From contig JBFELL010000109.1 in assembly GCA_041552135.1 (NCBI GenBank), positions 1 through 9,562 on the forward strand: DNA of 9,562 nucleotides. The letters run 5' to 3'. The stretch comes from SZUA-186 sp041552135 (GTDB lineage Bacteria > Pseudomonadota > Gammaproteobacteria > UBA9214). The position numbers and the translations under genes were made by a program. Positions 1 through 7,071 of the stretch are shown one piece after another (positions within the stretch are counted from its first letter, which is position 1; each line of letters starts with the position of its first letter). The notes beneath the pieces are model-generated. The model was not told where the DNA came from, searched no databases, and saw only the letters and a list, made by a program, of their open reading frames with translations.

Positions 1-1049
1 AGTTCATCGTTCCGGCCAAGGGCCCGCAGTACGTAGGACGGCTCCAGGCTGGCGCTGGTACAGGCGGAGCCCGATGACACCGCCATGTCGTTCAGCGCCA
101 TGATAAGACTTTCGCCCTCGACATAGTTGAAGCTGACATTCAGGTTGCCCGGGACGCGCCGGTCGTAATCACCGTTCAGGTAGACCTCCTCCATGCCATT
201 GAGACCTTCCCAGAGGCGGTCGCGCAGCCGGCGGATGCGCACCTCTTCCACCGCCATCTCTTCCCTGGCGATGCGAAAGGCCTCGCCCATGCCGACAATC
301 TGGTGCGTTGCCAGGGTGCCCGAGCGCATGCCCCGCTCGTGGCCGCCGCCATGCATCTGCGCCTCGAGGCGCACGCGCGGCTTGCGGCGCACATACAGCG
401 CGCCGATGCCCTTGGGGCCGTAGATCTTGTGTGCCGAGAACGACATCAGGTCGACCTTGAGTTCCTGCAGGTTGATCGGCAGCTTGCCGGCGCTCTGGGC
501 GGCGTCGACATGGAAGAATATCTTGCGCGACCGGCACAGTTCGCCAATGGCCGCGATGTCCTGGATCACGCCGATCTCGTTGTTGACATGCATGATGGAC
601 ACCAGGATGGTGTCATCGCGCAGGGCCGCCTCGAGCTTGCCGGGGTCCACCAGGCCGTTCGGCTCCGGGTCCAGGTAGGTGGCCTCGTAACCCTCGCGCT
701 CCAGCTGGCGGTAGCAGTCGAGCACGGCCTTGTGCTCGGTCTTCAGGGTGACGATGTGCTTGCCCTGCTTGCGGTAGAAATGGGCGATACCCTTGATGGC
801 GAGGTTGTTCGACTCGGTCGCACCCGAGGTCCAGACGATCTCCCTCGGATCCGCATTGATCAGCGCCGCGATGTCGTTACGCGCCTGCGTGACGGCATTG
901 TCGGCCTCCCAGCCGAACTTGTGGGAGCGGGAGGCGGGGTTGCCGAACTTGCCCTGGCGGGTGAGGTAGGTACACATTTTCTCTGCAACCCGCTCATCCA
1001 CGGGAGTGGTGGCGGAATAGTCCATGTAGATGGGTATGCTGATGTTCAT
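1..1049 (-). CDS. iscS: Cysteine desulfurase IscS (C-terminus cut by window edge)
   Basis: IscS is a PLP enzyme that removes sulfur from cysteine and passes it as a persulfide to IscU, TusA, rhodaneses and other acceptors in the cytoplasm. About 349 codons are present of roughly 404 in E. coli. The protein begins MNISIPIYMDYSATTPVDE, two residues longer than the E. coli start. The PLP lysine lies in SAHKIYGPKG (K208, codon 426-428). The catalytic loop SSGSACTSASLEPSYVLRALG places the persulfide cysteine at residue 330 (codon 60-62), matching E. coli Cys328. What is missing is the C-terminal tail that helps IscU docking. An AGGA element lies about 9 bases before the ATG. It follows iscR with a 36-base gap, so both are probably cotranscribed from the IscR-controlled promoter. 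Identity is very secure. Confidence 0.98.
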   Translation of the reverse strand, partial: MNISIPIYMDYSATTPVDERVAEKMCTYLTRQGKFGNPASRSHKFGWEADNAVTQARNDIAALINADPREIVWTSGATESNNLAIKGIAHFYRKQGKHIVTLKTEHKAVLDCYRQLEREGYEATYLDPEPNGLVDPGKLEAALRDDTILVSIMHVNNEIGVIQDIAAIGELCRSRKIFFHVDAAQSAGKLPINLQELKVDLMSFSAHKIYGPKGIGALYVRRKPRVRLEAQMHGGGHERGMRSGTLATHQIVGMGEAFRIAREEMAVEEVRIRRLRDRLWEGLNGMEEVYLNGDYDRRVPGNLNVSFNYVEGESLIMALNDMAVSSGSACTSASLEPSYVLRALGRNDE

Positions 1050-1085
1050 GCTTCAGATCCTGTCAGTCGGTTGTAGCCAGTGCGG

Positions 1086-1562
1086 TTACGCCACTGTTTC
1101 CCTGACGCGCAGGGTGGACAGACTCACCTCGCCCTGCTGGCGTCGAATCACCTCGTGCACCGCATCGCGCTGGATAAAGCCCGCCAGCGTGATGCCATTG
1201 AGAAAATCATAGATCTCGTTGCCGAGTTTCGTCCAGAGTTCGTGCGTCAGGCAGCGTTCCCCGTCCTGGCAATTCTCGCTGCCGGCGCACTGGGTGGCGT
1301 CAATGCCCTCGCCGATGGCGGTGATGACCTCGGCAACGGAGATGTCCTCCGGCTTGCGGGACAGGCGGTAGCCGCCGCCCGGACCACGCAGGCCCTCGAC
1401 GAGCCCGTGCTTCTTCAGCCGGGCAAACAGCTGCTCGAGGTAGGACAGCGAGATGCCCTGATTTTCGGAGATACCGGCCAGGGTCACCGGCCCTTCGGCA
1501 TGGTGTATGGCCAGATCCAGCATGGCCGTGACAGCATAACGGCCCTTCGTTGATAAGCGCAT
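1086..1562 (-). CDS. iscR: Fe-S cluster-responsive transcriptional regulator IscR
   Basis: IscR is an Rrf2-family winged-helix regulator that, with a [2Fe-2S] cluster bound, represses the isc operon; the apo form controls other promoters. The protein is 158 residues (E. coli 162). It starts MRLSTKGRYAVTAMLDLA, the conserved family N-terminus, so the ATG at 1562 is preferred over an upstream in-frame extension to 1670 that would translate the promoter itself. The recognition helix region ISLSYLEQLFARLKK and the wing GLRGPGGGYRL are intact. Cluster ligands sit at C92, C98, C104 and H107, the same numbers as in E. coli. No good Shine-Dalgarno is visible before the ATG (the upstream bases are TTATATATC). 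It is the first gene of the iscRS unit; the following 36 bases lead into iscS. Confidence 0.98.
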   Translation of the reverse strand: MRLSTKGRYAVTAMLDLAIHHAEGPVTLAGISENQGISLSYLEQLFARLKKHGLVEGLRGPGGGYRLSRKPEDISVAEVITAIGEGIDATQCAGSENCQDGERCLTHELWTKLGNEIYDFLNGITLAGFIQRDAVHEVIRRQQGEVSLSTLRVRETVA

Positions 1563-1616
1563 GATATATAACCCGAGTTGGTGTCCCGAAGCCTGACTTG
1601 CGGACAGCCGAAAATA

Positions 1617-1641
1617 ATAACCTAGTGAAATACTCAGGAAT
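1617..1641 (-). promoter_or_regulatory. IscR type 1 operator at the iscR promoter
   Basis: Read on the minus strand, the 25-bp element has half-sites ATTCCTGAGT and CACTAGGTTAT separated by ATTT. I compared it by eye with the published type 1 IscR consensus (ATASYYGACT, RWWWY centre, AGTCRRSTAT). About 20 of 25 positions agree, including both outer AT/TAT ends and the YYGA core; five positions deviate. It lies directly downstream of the -10 box and would cover the transcription start, which fits repression by the [2Fe-2S] form of IscR. No second site was found here. Confidence 0.75.
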
Positions 1642-1670
1642 AGTATGAGGCAATCCCGAACGACTATCAA
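1642..1670 (-). promoter_or_regulatory. Sigma70-like promoter of iscRS
   Basis: On the minus strand a -35 box TTGATA (1665-1670) is followed by a 17-base spacer and a -10 box CATACT (1642-1647), matching the consensus at 5/6 and 4/6 positions. The start would fall near 1635, giving a 5' leader of about 73 bases before the iscR ATG. The position just upstream of the IscR operator supports it. It lies immediately after the end of the DUF1249 gene (stop at 1712), so some readthrough from that gene is also possible, as I see no terminator between them. Confidence 0.65.
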
Positions 1671-1711
1671 GCCTCAGGGTGCAACTGGCGGAAACAAGAC
1701 CTCAGGAAAGG

Positions 1712-2233
1712 TCAGGATTCTGTGGCAAGCAGGGATCTTTCGATGACTTGCGCGGATCTCGCGACCTGCACGGACTTGCTGTCGGGATGGAAACGGTGCC
1801 CCTGGATCAGGCAGTAACCCAGCCATTTCTGCAAAAACCGGTTCATGCGCCATTTCTCGTCGATCGAGTAGCGGTTGTGCATGCGGTTGTATTCGGCATG
1901 GCGCAGACCGCGGCGCCGGCCGCAGGCAATGACTTCACCGACCCGGGCATCATGGTAGATGCGCACCCGCATGTCCGGCGCCGGAAACATGCCGTCATTG
2001 TCGTGGAAATGGTAGGTGAGATTCATCGTGGTGGTGAACTTGCAGCGCTCGAGAATGCGCAGATGCAGTTCAAGTGCCCCGGGGGCGTTGGAAATGACCG
2101 TATCGGGAATGGCACCCGGATCGGGGACCAGATTGCGCAGCCGGATGTAGTTGCCCTCGTACAGCGCCATGAGACCGGCGAAATCGCGCGATGGTATGGC
2201 GTACACGTCAACTTGTCGCAGGGCACATTTCAT
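1712..2233 (-). CDS. DUF1249 (YqiB-like) family protein
   Basis: This 173-residue cytoplasmic protein resembles E. coli YqiB (140 residues), whose function is not established. Shared features are a PSRDFAGLMALYEGNYIRLRNLVP opening that parallels the YqiB N-terminus, the central MRVRIYHDARVGEVIAC strand region (residues 88-104), and YSIDEKWRMNRFLQKWLGYCLIQGH (122-146), which matches the conserved DEK..(I/M)N.FL..WL.YCL pattern. The C-terminal 25 residues extend beyond YqiB. The ATG at 2233 is chosen, but a GTG at 2206 would give a start almost exactly aligned with YqiB; neither has a clear Shine-Dalgarno. An ORF extension to 2344 would run into the divergent glcD upstream region and is unlikely. 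The gene lies upstream of iscR on the same strand and is divergent from glcD. Confidence 0.85.
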   Translation of the reverse strand: MKCALRQVDVYAIPSRDFAGLMALYEGNYIRLRNLVPDPGAIPDTVISNAPGALELHLRILERCKFTTTMNLTYHFHDNDGMFPAPDMRVRIYHDARVGEVIACGRRRGLRHAEYNRMHNRYSIDEKWRMNRFLQKWLGYCLIQGHRFHPDSKSVQVARSAQVIERSLLATES

Positions 2234-2239
2234 CAAGGG

Positions 2240-2248
2240 ATCATAGCA
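2240..2248 (-). promoter_or_regulatory. Possible extended -10 promoter of the DUF1249 gene
   Basis: On the minus strand TGC precedes TATGAT (2240-2245), an extended -10 motif with 5 of 6 consensus bases; no convincing -35 box is seen. Transcription would start about at the annotated ATG (2233), implying a leaderless mRNA or a start at the downstream GTG (2206). Weak evidence from motif only. Confidence 0.3.
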
Positions 2249-2270
2249 TGACGCACAGGAGAACTGTCGG

Positions 2271-2299
2271 TGTACATGCATGGCGGTTTGTAGTATTAG
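2271..2299 (+). promoter_or_regulatory. Weak candidate promoter for the glc operon
   Basis: In the 162-base region between the divergent DUF1249 gene and glcD, TGTACA (2271-2276) and TATTAG (2294-2299) are 17 bases apart, each matching the sigma70 boxes at 4 of 6 positions. This would leave a leader of about 90 bases. No regulator gene such as glcC is in the window and I could not identify an operator. This is only the best visible candidate. Confidence 0.2.
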
Positions 2300-2395
2300 G
2301 ACAAATATCGGCGCAAACCGCACGATCTTGATCAGCCGGCCCAACAGCCTGTACCGTACGCAGACACACGGTTTTCACGAGCACACACTATCTCC

Positions 2396-3850
2396 ATGAC
2401 CGAAGCCCGCATCATTGAGCAGCTGAACAGGCTGTTGCCGTCGCAGTGCGTACTGTCTTCCGACGAGGAATTGCGGCCGTATGAATGCGACGGCCTGTCG
2501 GCCTACCGCAACCTGCCGCTGGCGGTTGTCATTCCGGAAAATATTGATCAGGTGCAGGACACCCTGCGGCTGTGCGCTGCGAACCAGGTACCGGTCGTGG
2601 CACGCGGTTCGGGCACGGGCCTGTCCGGCGGCGCACTGCCGGTCTCGAACGGCGTTCTGCTCAGCATGGCACGCTTCAACCGGATCCTTGACATCGACGT
2701 GCAAAACCGCACTGCACGGGTGCAGCCCGGGGTCACCAACCTGTCGATATCAAGGGCCGCTGCACCGCATGGCCTGTACTACGCGCCGGACCCCTCCTCG
2801 CAGCTTGCCTGCTCGATCGGCGGCAATGTCGCGGAAAATGCCGGCGGCGTGCATTGCCTGAAATACGGTCTGACCGTGCACAACATACTGCAACTCGAGG
2901 TGCTGACCATCGACGGTGAGCAGCTGACGATCGGCAGCCAGGCGCTGGACAGCCCGGGTTATGACCTGCTTGCCCTCATGACCGGTTCGGAAGGACTGCT
3001 TGGCATTATTACCGAGGTCACCGTCAAGCTGCTGCCGACACCGGAGGACGCCCAGGTGATACTGGCCGCATTCAACTCCGTCGAGGCAGCCGGCGCGGCC
3101 GTGACCGCCGTCATCGCCAGCGGCATTATCCCGGCAGGCCTGGAGCTGCTGGACAACCCCGCCATCCAGGCCGTTGAGCAATTTGTGCAGGCAGGCTACC
3201 CTCGCGATGCCGCCGCCATTTTACTGTGCGAGGTTGACGGTTCGACGGCCGACGTTGAAGCGCAGGCGGGTCGGGTCAATGCGGTGTTCCGGGATGCCGG
3301 CGCCACCGCTATCAAGGTGTCGCACAATGACGCCGAACGCCAGCGTTTCTGGGCCGGACGCAAGGCGGCCTTCCCTGCCATGGGCCGGCTGTCGCCGGAC
3401 TACTACTGCATGGACGGCACCATACCGCGCAAACACCTGGCGCTGGTACTGAACGGCATCGCCGAGCTCTCCGAAGAATACGCACTGCCGATCTGCAATG
3501 TATTCCACGCCGGCGACGGCAACCTGCACCCGCTGATCCTGTATGACGCCAACACCCCGGGTGAACTGGAACGCACCGAGGAACTCGGCGGCAGGATCCT
3601 CGAGCTGTGTGTGGCCGTGGGCGGCACGATCACCGGCGAACACGGTGTCGGACTGGAGAAGATCAACCAGATGTGCGTGCAGTTCAACAGTGGCGAACTG
3701 ACCCAGTTTCACGCCGTCAAGCACGCCTTCGACCCGCGGGAGCTGCTGAACCCCGGCAAGGCGATCCCCACCCTGCACCGTTGTGCGGAGTTCGGCGCCA
3801 TGCATGTGCATCATGGCCGGTTGCCGCATCCCGAACTCGAGCGTTTCTGA
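2396..3850 (+). CDS. glcD: Glycolate oxidase subunit GlcD (FAD-linked)
   Basis: GlcD is the FAD-binding catalytic subunit of the GlcDEF complex, which oxidises glycolate to glyoxylate and feeds electrons to the respiratory chain. The protein is 484 residues (E. coli 499). Residues about 40-215 form the FAD-binding PCMH domain, with VVARGSGTGLSGGALP (68-82) and the flavin-contact stretch PDPSSQLACSIGGNVAENAGG (131-151). Residues about 220-460 form the FAD-linked oxidase C-terminal domain, with SPDYYCMDGTIPR (333-345), NVFHAGDGNLHPL (368-380), GEHGVG (414-419) and LNPGK (451-455). The end RCAEFGAMHVHHGRLPHPELERF is nearly the E. coli GlcD C-terminus. The ATG lacks a strong Shine-Dalgarno but fits the family start. 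It is the first gene of the glcDEF-rhodanese operon, 21 bases before glcE. Confidence 0.97.
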   Translation: MTEARIIEQLNRLLPSQCVLSSDEELRPYECDGLSAYRNLPLAVVIPENIDQVQDTLRLCAANQVPVVARGSGTGLSGGALPVSNGVLLSMARFNRILDIDVQNRTARVQPGVTNLSISRAAAPHGLYYAPDPSSQLACSIGGNVAENAGGVHCLKYGLTVHNILQLEVLTIDGEQLTIGSQALDSPGYDLLALMTGSEGLLGIITEVTVKLLPTPEDAQVILAAFNSVEAAGAAVTAVIASGIIPAGLELLDNPAIQAVEQFVQAGYPRDAAAILLCEVDGSTADVEAQAGRVNAVFRDAGATAIKVSHNDAERQRFWAGRKAAFPAMGRLSPDYYCMDGTIPRKHLALVLNGIAELSEEYALPICNVFHAGDGNLHPLILYDANTPGELERTEELGGRILELCVAVGGTITGEHGVGLEKINQMCVQFNSGELTQFHAVKHAFDPRELLNPGKAIPTLHRCAEFGAMHVHHGRLPHPELERF

Positions 3851-3871
3851 GCCGCAGCGGCGGATCCCGAC

Positions 3872-4927
3872 ATGAATGCAGCCGTCGACGCCTACAGAGA
3901 CGCACTGGCACAGGCCACGCAGACGGCCAGCCCGGTGGTCATCCGCGGCGGTGGCAGCAAGTCGTTCTATGGCCGCCCGGTCGACGGCCAGCCGCTGGAT
4001 GTCAGCGCCCACAGCGGCATCATCGACTATTCGCCACCGGAACTGGTGGTGTCGGCCCGTGCCGGCACGCGGCTCTCGGAGCTGGAAGCGAGCCTGGCGG
4101 TCGAGAACCAGATGCTAGCGTTCGAGCCACCGCATTTCGGCACCCCTGCCACGCTGGGCGGCACCATTGCCTGCGGGCTGTCCGGCCCGCGCCGGCCCTT
4201 TACCGGCGCGGCACGCGATTTTGTCCTCGGCATCACCTGCCTCAACGGCCGCGGCGAGCTGCTGCGCTTCGGTGGTCAGGTCATGAAAAACGTTGCCGGT
4301 TATGACCTCTCGCGCACCCTGACAGGCTCGCTCGGCACCCTTGCCCTGCTGCTGGAGATCAACCTCAAGGTACTGCCACGCGCGGAACACGAACTGACGC
4401 TGTGCCGCCGGGCGACCGGGGCCGGGGCCATTGCCCTGTTCAACCGCTGGGCGGGACAGCCCCTGCCGCTGTCCGCGGCCTGCCACTGCGACGGCCACCT
4501 CTACGTCCGGCTGTCCGGATTCGAACAGGGCGTGAGCGCGGCAGCCGGCACGCTGGGCGGCGACATACTGGAGGACGGCGCGACCTTCTGGCAGGGGCTG
4601 CGCGAACAGACCCTGCCCTTCTTTGCCGGTGAGACGCCCCTGTGGCGGATCTGCGTGCCACCGGCCAGTGCCCCGCTGCCGCTTGACGGCGATACCCTGA
4701 TTGACTGGGGCGGCGCATAGCGCTGGATCCGTACCGAGCAGCCTGCCGGGGCTGTGCGCGAGGCCGCGGCCGCCGCCGGCGGCCACGCCACGCGATTCCG
4801 CGGCGACGACCGCGACGACGTATTCCACCCGCTGTCGCACAGCATGCTGGCGCTGCAGCAGCGACTGAAGGCGAGCTTCGACCCGGCCGGCATCCTCAAC
4901 CCCGGCCGCCTGTACAGCGGACTGTAA
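3872..4927 (+). pseudogene. glcE: Glycolate oxidase subunit GlcE, interrupted by an in-frame amber codon
   Basis: GlcE is the second FAD-binding subunit of glycolate oxidase. The frame opens MNAAVDAYRDALAQA and shows PVVIRGGGSKSFYGRP (21-36), EPPHFGTPATLGGTIACGLSGPRRP (85-109), RDFVLG (115-120) and GGQVMKNVAGYDLSR (134-148), as in E. coli GlcE. At codon 283 (TAG, 4718-4720) translation stops inside the conserved WGGA-L-RW segment, giving 282 residues. The same frame then continues without a shift through RWIRTEQ, AAAAGGHATRFRG, HPLSHSMLALQQ, LKASFDPAGILNPGRLYSGL and a TAA at 4925-4927, the usual family end (351 codons before TAA, E. coli 350 residues). A single T-to-A change in a TTG leucine codon would explain it. 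The truncated product would lack the last 68 residues, including the NPGR ending. Alternatives are a sequencing error or amber suppression. GGCGGA about 10 bases before the ATG may serve as ribosome binding site. Confidence 0.9.
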
Positions 4928-4932
4928 TCATC

Positions 4933-6165
4933 ATGCAGACCTCCCTTACCCGCGAGTTCCTGCAGACAGCCGACGGCCGGGTTGCCAACGAAGTCCTGCG
5001 CAACTGCGTGCATTGCGGTTTCTGCAATGCCACCTGCCCGACCTACCAGCTGACCGGCGATGAGCTGGACGGGCCGCGCGGGCGCATCTATCTCATCAAG
5101 CAAATGCTCGAGGGCAACACACCGGCAGAGGTCACGCAGCAACACCTCGATCGCTGCCTCAGCTGCCGCGCGTGCGAAAGCACCTGCCCGTCGGGTGTGC
5201 AATACCACCTGCTGCTGGATATCGGCCGCGAACTGCTCGAGCAGCGCGTACCGCGCCCCGCACTGCGCCGACTGCAGCGCTGGTTGCTGCGCCAGGCCCT
5301 CACCAGCCGCTTGCTGTTTACCCCGGCACTGCGCATTGGCCAGCTGTTGCGGCCACTGCTGCCGGCAGCCATCCGCCAGGGCATCCCGGTACGGGGCAAG
5401 CGCAGGGCGCACGCGCAGCTGCAGACGCACGCGCGGCAGATGCTGCTGCTCGACGGCTGCGTGCAACCGGCACTGGCACCGAGCATCAACGTCGCCACCC
5501 GCCGGGTGCTGGATGCCCTGGGCATCAGCACCGTCATCGCCGGCCGCAGCGGCTGCTGCGGCGCGGTCAGCTTCCACCTTGGCGCGACTGCCGAGGCACG
5601 GGACTTCATGCGCAGAAACATCGATGCCTGGTGGTCGGACATCGAGAACGGTGTCGAGGCCATCGTGGTAACCGCCAGCGGCTGTGCCCCCATGGTCAAG
5701 GACTATGGCCACGCACTTGCCGATGACCCGCGCTATGCCGGCAAGGCGGCACGCGTCAGCGAGCTGGCGCGGGACATCAGCGAGGTCATCGCCGCCGAAC
5801 CGCTGGAGCACTGCCTGGCACGCACCGCCGGCGGACAGGCCATCGCCTTCCACTCGCCCTGCACGCTGCAGCACGCCCAGCACATCACCGGCGTGGTCGA
5901 AGGGCTGCTCGCACAGGCCGGCTATGCGCTGGCGCCGGTCGCCGATGGCCACCTGTGCTGCGGTTCGGCGGGCACCTACTCCATCCTGCAACCGGAGCTC
6001 TCGGGCAAATTGCGCAGCAACAAACTGGCCGCGCTGCAGGCAGGCGAACCCGCCACGATCGCCACGGCGAACATCGGTTGCCTGATGCACATGAACGGCC
6101 ACGCGAAGGTCCCCGTGCGACACTGGATAGAATTACTGGAACCCCTGATACCCGAGGCAAGCTGA
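4933..6165 (+). CDS. glcF: Glycolate oxidase iron-sulfur subunit GlcF
   Basis: GlcF carries the iron-sulfur clusters that move electrons from the GlcD/GlcE flavins toward the quinone pool. The protein has 410 residues (E. coli 407). Two ferredoxin-type 4Fe-4S motifs lie at C25-C28-C31-C35 (NCVHCGFCNATCP) and C75-C78-C81-C85 (RCLSCRACESTCP). Two CCG domains follow: C176 in LLLDGCVQPAL with SGCCGAVSFHLG (C208, C209), and FHSPCTLQHAQ (C310) with LCCGSAGTYSILQPELS (C342, C343), then NIGCLMHM (C383). This is the full GlcF pattern and nothing appears broken. The ATG lies 5 bases after the natural glcE TAA, a spacing typical of translational coupling; the amber codon in glcE, about 210 bases earlier, may therefore reduce GlcF synthesis. 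Three bases separate it from the rhodanese gene. Confidence 0.97.
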   Translation: MQTSLTREFLQTADGRVANEVLRNCVHCGFCNATCPTYQLTGDELDGPRGRIYLIKQMLEGNTPAEVTQQHLDRCLSCRACESTCPSGVQYHLLLDIGRELLEQRVPRPALRRLQRWLLRQALTSRLLFTPALRIGQLLRPLLPAAIRQGIPVRGKRRAHAQLQTHARQMLLLDGCVQPALAPSINVATRRVLDALGISTVIAGRSGCCGAVSFHLGATAEARDFMRRNIDAWWSDIENGVEAIVVTASGCAPMVKDYGHALADDPRYAGKAARVSELARDISEVIAAEPLEHCLARTAGGQAIAFHSPCTLQHAQHITGVVEGLLAQAGYALAPVADGHLCCGSAGTYSILQPELSGKLRSNKLAALQAGEPATIATANIGCLMHMNGHAKVPVRHWIELLEPLIPEAS

Positions 6166-6168
6166 ATC

Positions 6169-6978
6169 ATGAACCTGCTACCCCTGCTGATCGAACCGGA
6201 AACGCTGGAACACCATCTGGACGATGACGACATCCTCGTGGTCGACCTGAGCAAGGCCGACACCTATCGACAGCTGCACGTCCCCGGCGCCGTGTTCCTC
6301 GATTACGGCCGGATTGTTGCCACGAACCGGCCGGTGATGGGGCTGCTGCCTGAGGACGGCACCCTGCACAAGGTGTTCTCGGCGACAGGCATCAGCCGCG
6401 ACACCCATGTCGTCGCCTATGACGACGAGGGCGGCGGCAAGGCGGCGCGTTTGCTCTGGACCCTGGAATGCGCCGGTCACCGGCGCATGTCACTGCTCAA
6501 CGGCGGCCTGCACGCCTGGGCCAACGAGGGGCATCCACACGACAACACGCCGGTGACGCCGGTCAGCGCGGATTACGTCGTCGAGCACAACGATGCCCCC
6601 TGTGCCGACAGCCGGTACATCATGCAACACCTGAATGACGCGGATGTCGCATTGCTGGATGTCCGCAGCCCGGAGGAATACAGCGGCATGAAGAAGTTCG
6701 CCACCCGCGGCGGGCACATACCCGGCGCTGTCAACATGGACTGGACCCGTGCCATGGACCAGCAGCACAACCTGCGCTTCAGACCGGACGCAGAGTTGCA
6801 GGCCATGCTTGCGGACATCGGCATTACCCCCGACAGGGAAATTATCACCTATTGCCAGACCCACCACCGTTCGGCACATACCTACATCGTGCTCAGGCAC
6901 CTGCGCTTTCCGAGAGTCCGGGGCTACCACGGTTCCTGGTCGGACTGGGGCAACAATCCGGAACTGCCCGTCGAGTAA
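6169..6978 (+). CDS. Two-domain rhodanese (thiosulfate sulfurtransferase, RhdA-like)
   Basis: This cytoplasmic protein of 269 residues has two rhodanese domains. The N-terminal one (about 5-125) contains DILVVDLSKADTYRQLHVPGAVFLD and LLNGGLHAWANEG but has no cysteine at the active-site position (VVAYDDEGG instead), so it is probably structural. The C-terminal one (about 145-265) contains ALLDVRSPEEYSG, GHIPGAVNMDW and the catalytic loop YCQTHHRSAHTY with C229. The loop CQTHHR is that of Azotobacter vinelandii RhdA, a thiosulfate:cyanide sulfurtransferase shown to accept sulfur from IscS. It starts 3 bases after glcF and is the last gene of the operon; GAGG lies about 12 bases before its ATG. 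No signal peptide is seen. The family and active site are secure; the physiological donor and acceptor here are inferred. Confidence 0.93.
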   Translation: MNLLPLLIEPETLEHHLDDDDILVVDLSKADTYRQLHVPGAVFLDYGRIVATNRPVMGLLPEDGTLHKVFSATGISRDTHVVAYDDEGGGKAARLLWTLECAGHRRMSLLNGGLHAWANEGHPHDNTPVTPVSADYVVEHNDAPCADSRYIMQHLNDADVALLDVRSPEEYSGMKKFATRGGHIPGAVNMDWTRAMDQQHNLRFRPDAELQAMLADIGITPDREIITYCQTHHRSAHTYIVLRHLRFPRVRGYHGSWSDWGNNPELPVE

Positions 6979-7007
6979 AAAAACAACGGCAGCCGAAGCT
7001 GCCGTTG
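6977..7007 (-). terminator. Rho-independent terminator of the secreted-protein gene (UUCG loop)
   Basis: Read on the minus strand, a perfect 10-bp stem CAACGGCAGC/GCTGCCGTTG closes on a TTCG tetraloop with a C-G closing pair and is followed directly by seven Ts (6977-6983). This is a textbook strong intrinsic terminator, lying about 65 bases after the stop of the secreted-protein gene. The T-run overlaps the TAA stop of the rhodanese gene on the other strand. In the plus direction no T-run follows the hairpin, so it would end the glc operon only weakly. Confidence 0.88.
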
Positions 7008-7071
7008 CTGTCCTGACTGATGCAGGAACCGGCCGGTGTGCCATCCGGACCTGCCTCGCCGGCTAGATCGG

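Noticed and set aside
303..1076. 257-codon plus-strand ORF opposite iscS
   Set aside because: It is the antisense shadow of iscS, whose identity is certain; GC-rich codon use leaves the opposite strand open and the protein shows no domain.
1563..1616. TGTCC/GGACA pairing in the iscR leader as a riboswitch or attenuator
   Set aside because: Only about 5 bp with a long loop and no T-run or conserved RNA motif.
1679..2251. 190-codon plus-strand ORF opposite the DUF1249 gene
   Set aside because: Shadow of the recognised DUF1249 protein; no domain or start signal.
4721..4927. Separate small gene for the GlcE C-terminus
   Set aside because: No ATG or ribosome binding site precedes it; it is simply the in-frame remainder of glcE after the amber codon.
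4501..6123. 540-codon minus-strand ORF across glcE and glcF
   Set aside because: It mirrors conserved GlcE/GlcF coding, has low-complexity Ala/Arg/Gln composition and spans a gene boundary, so it is a shadow despite its length.
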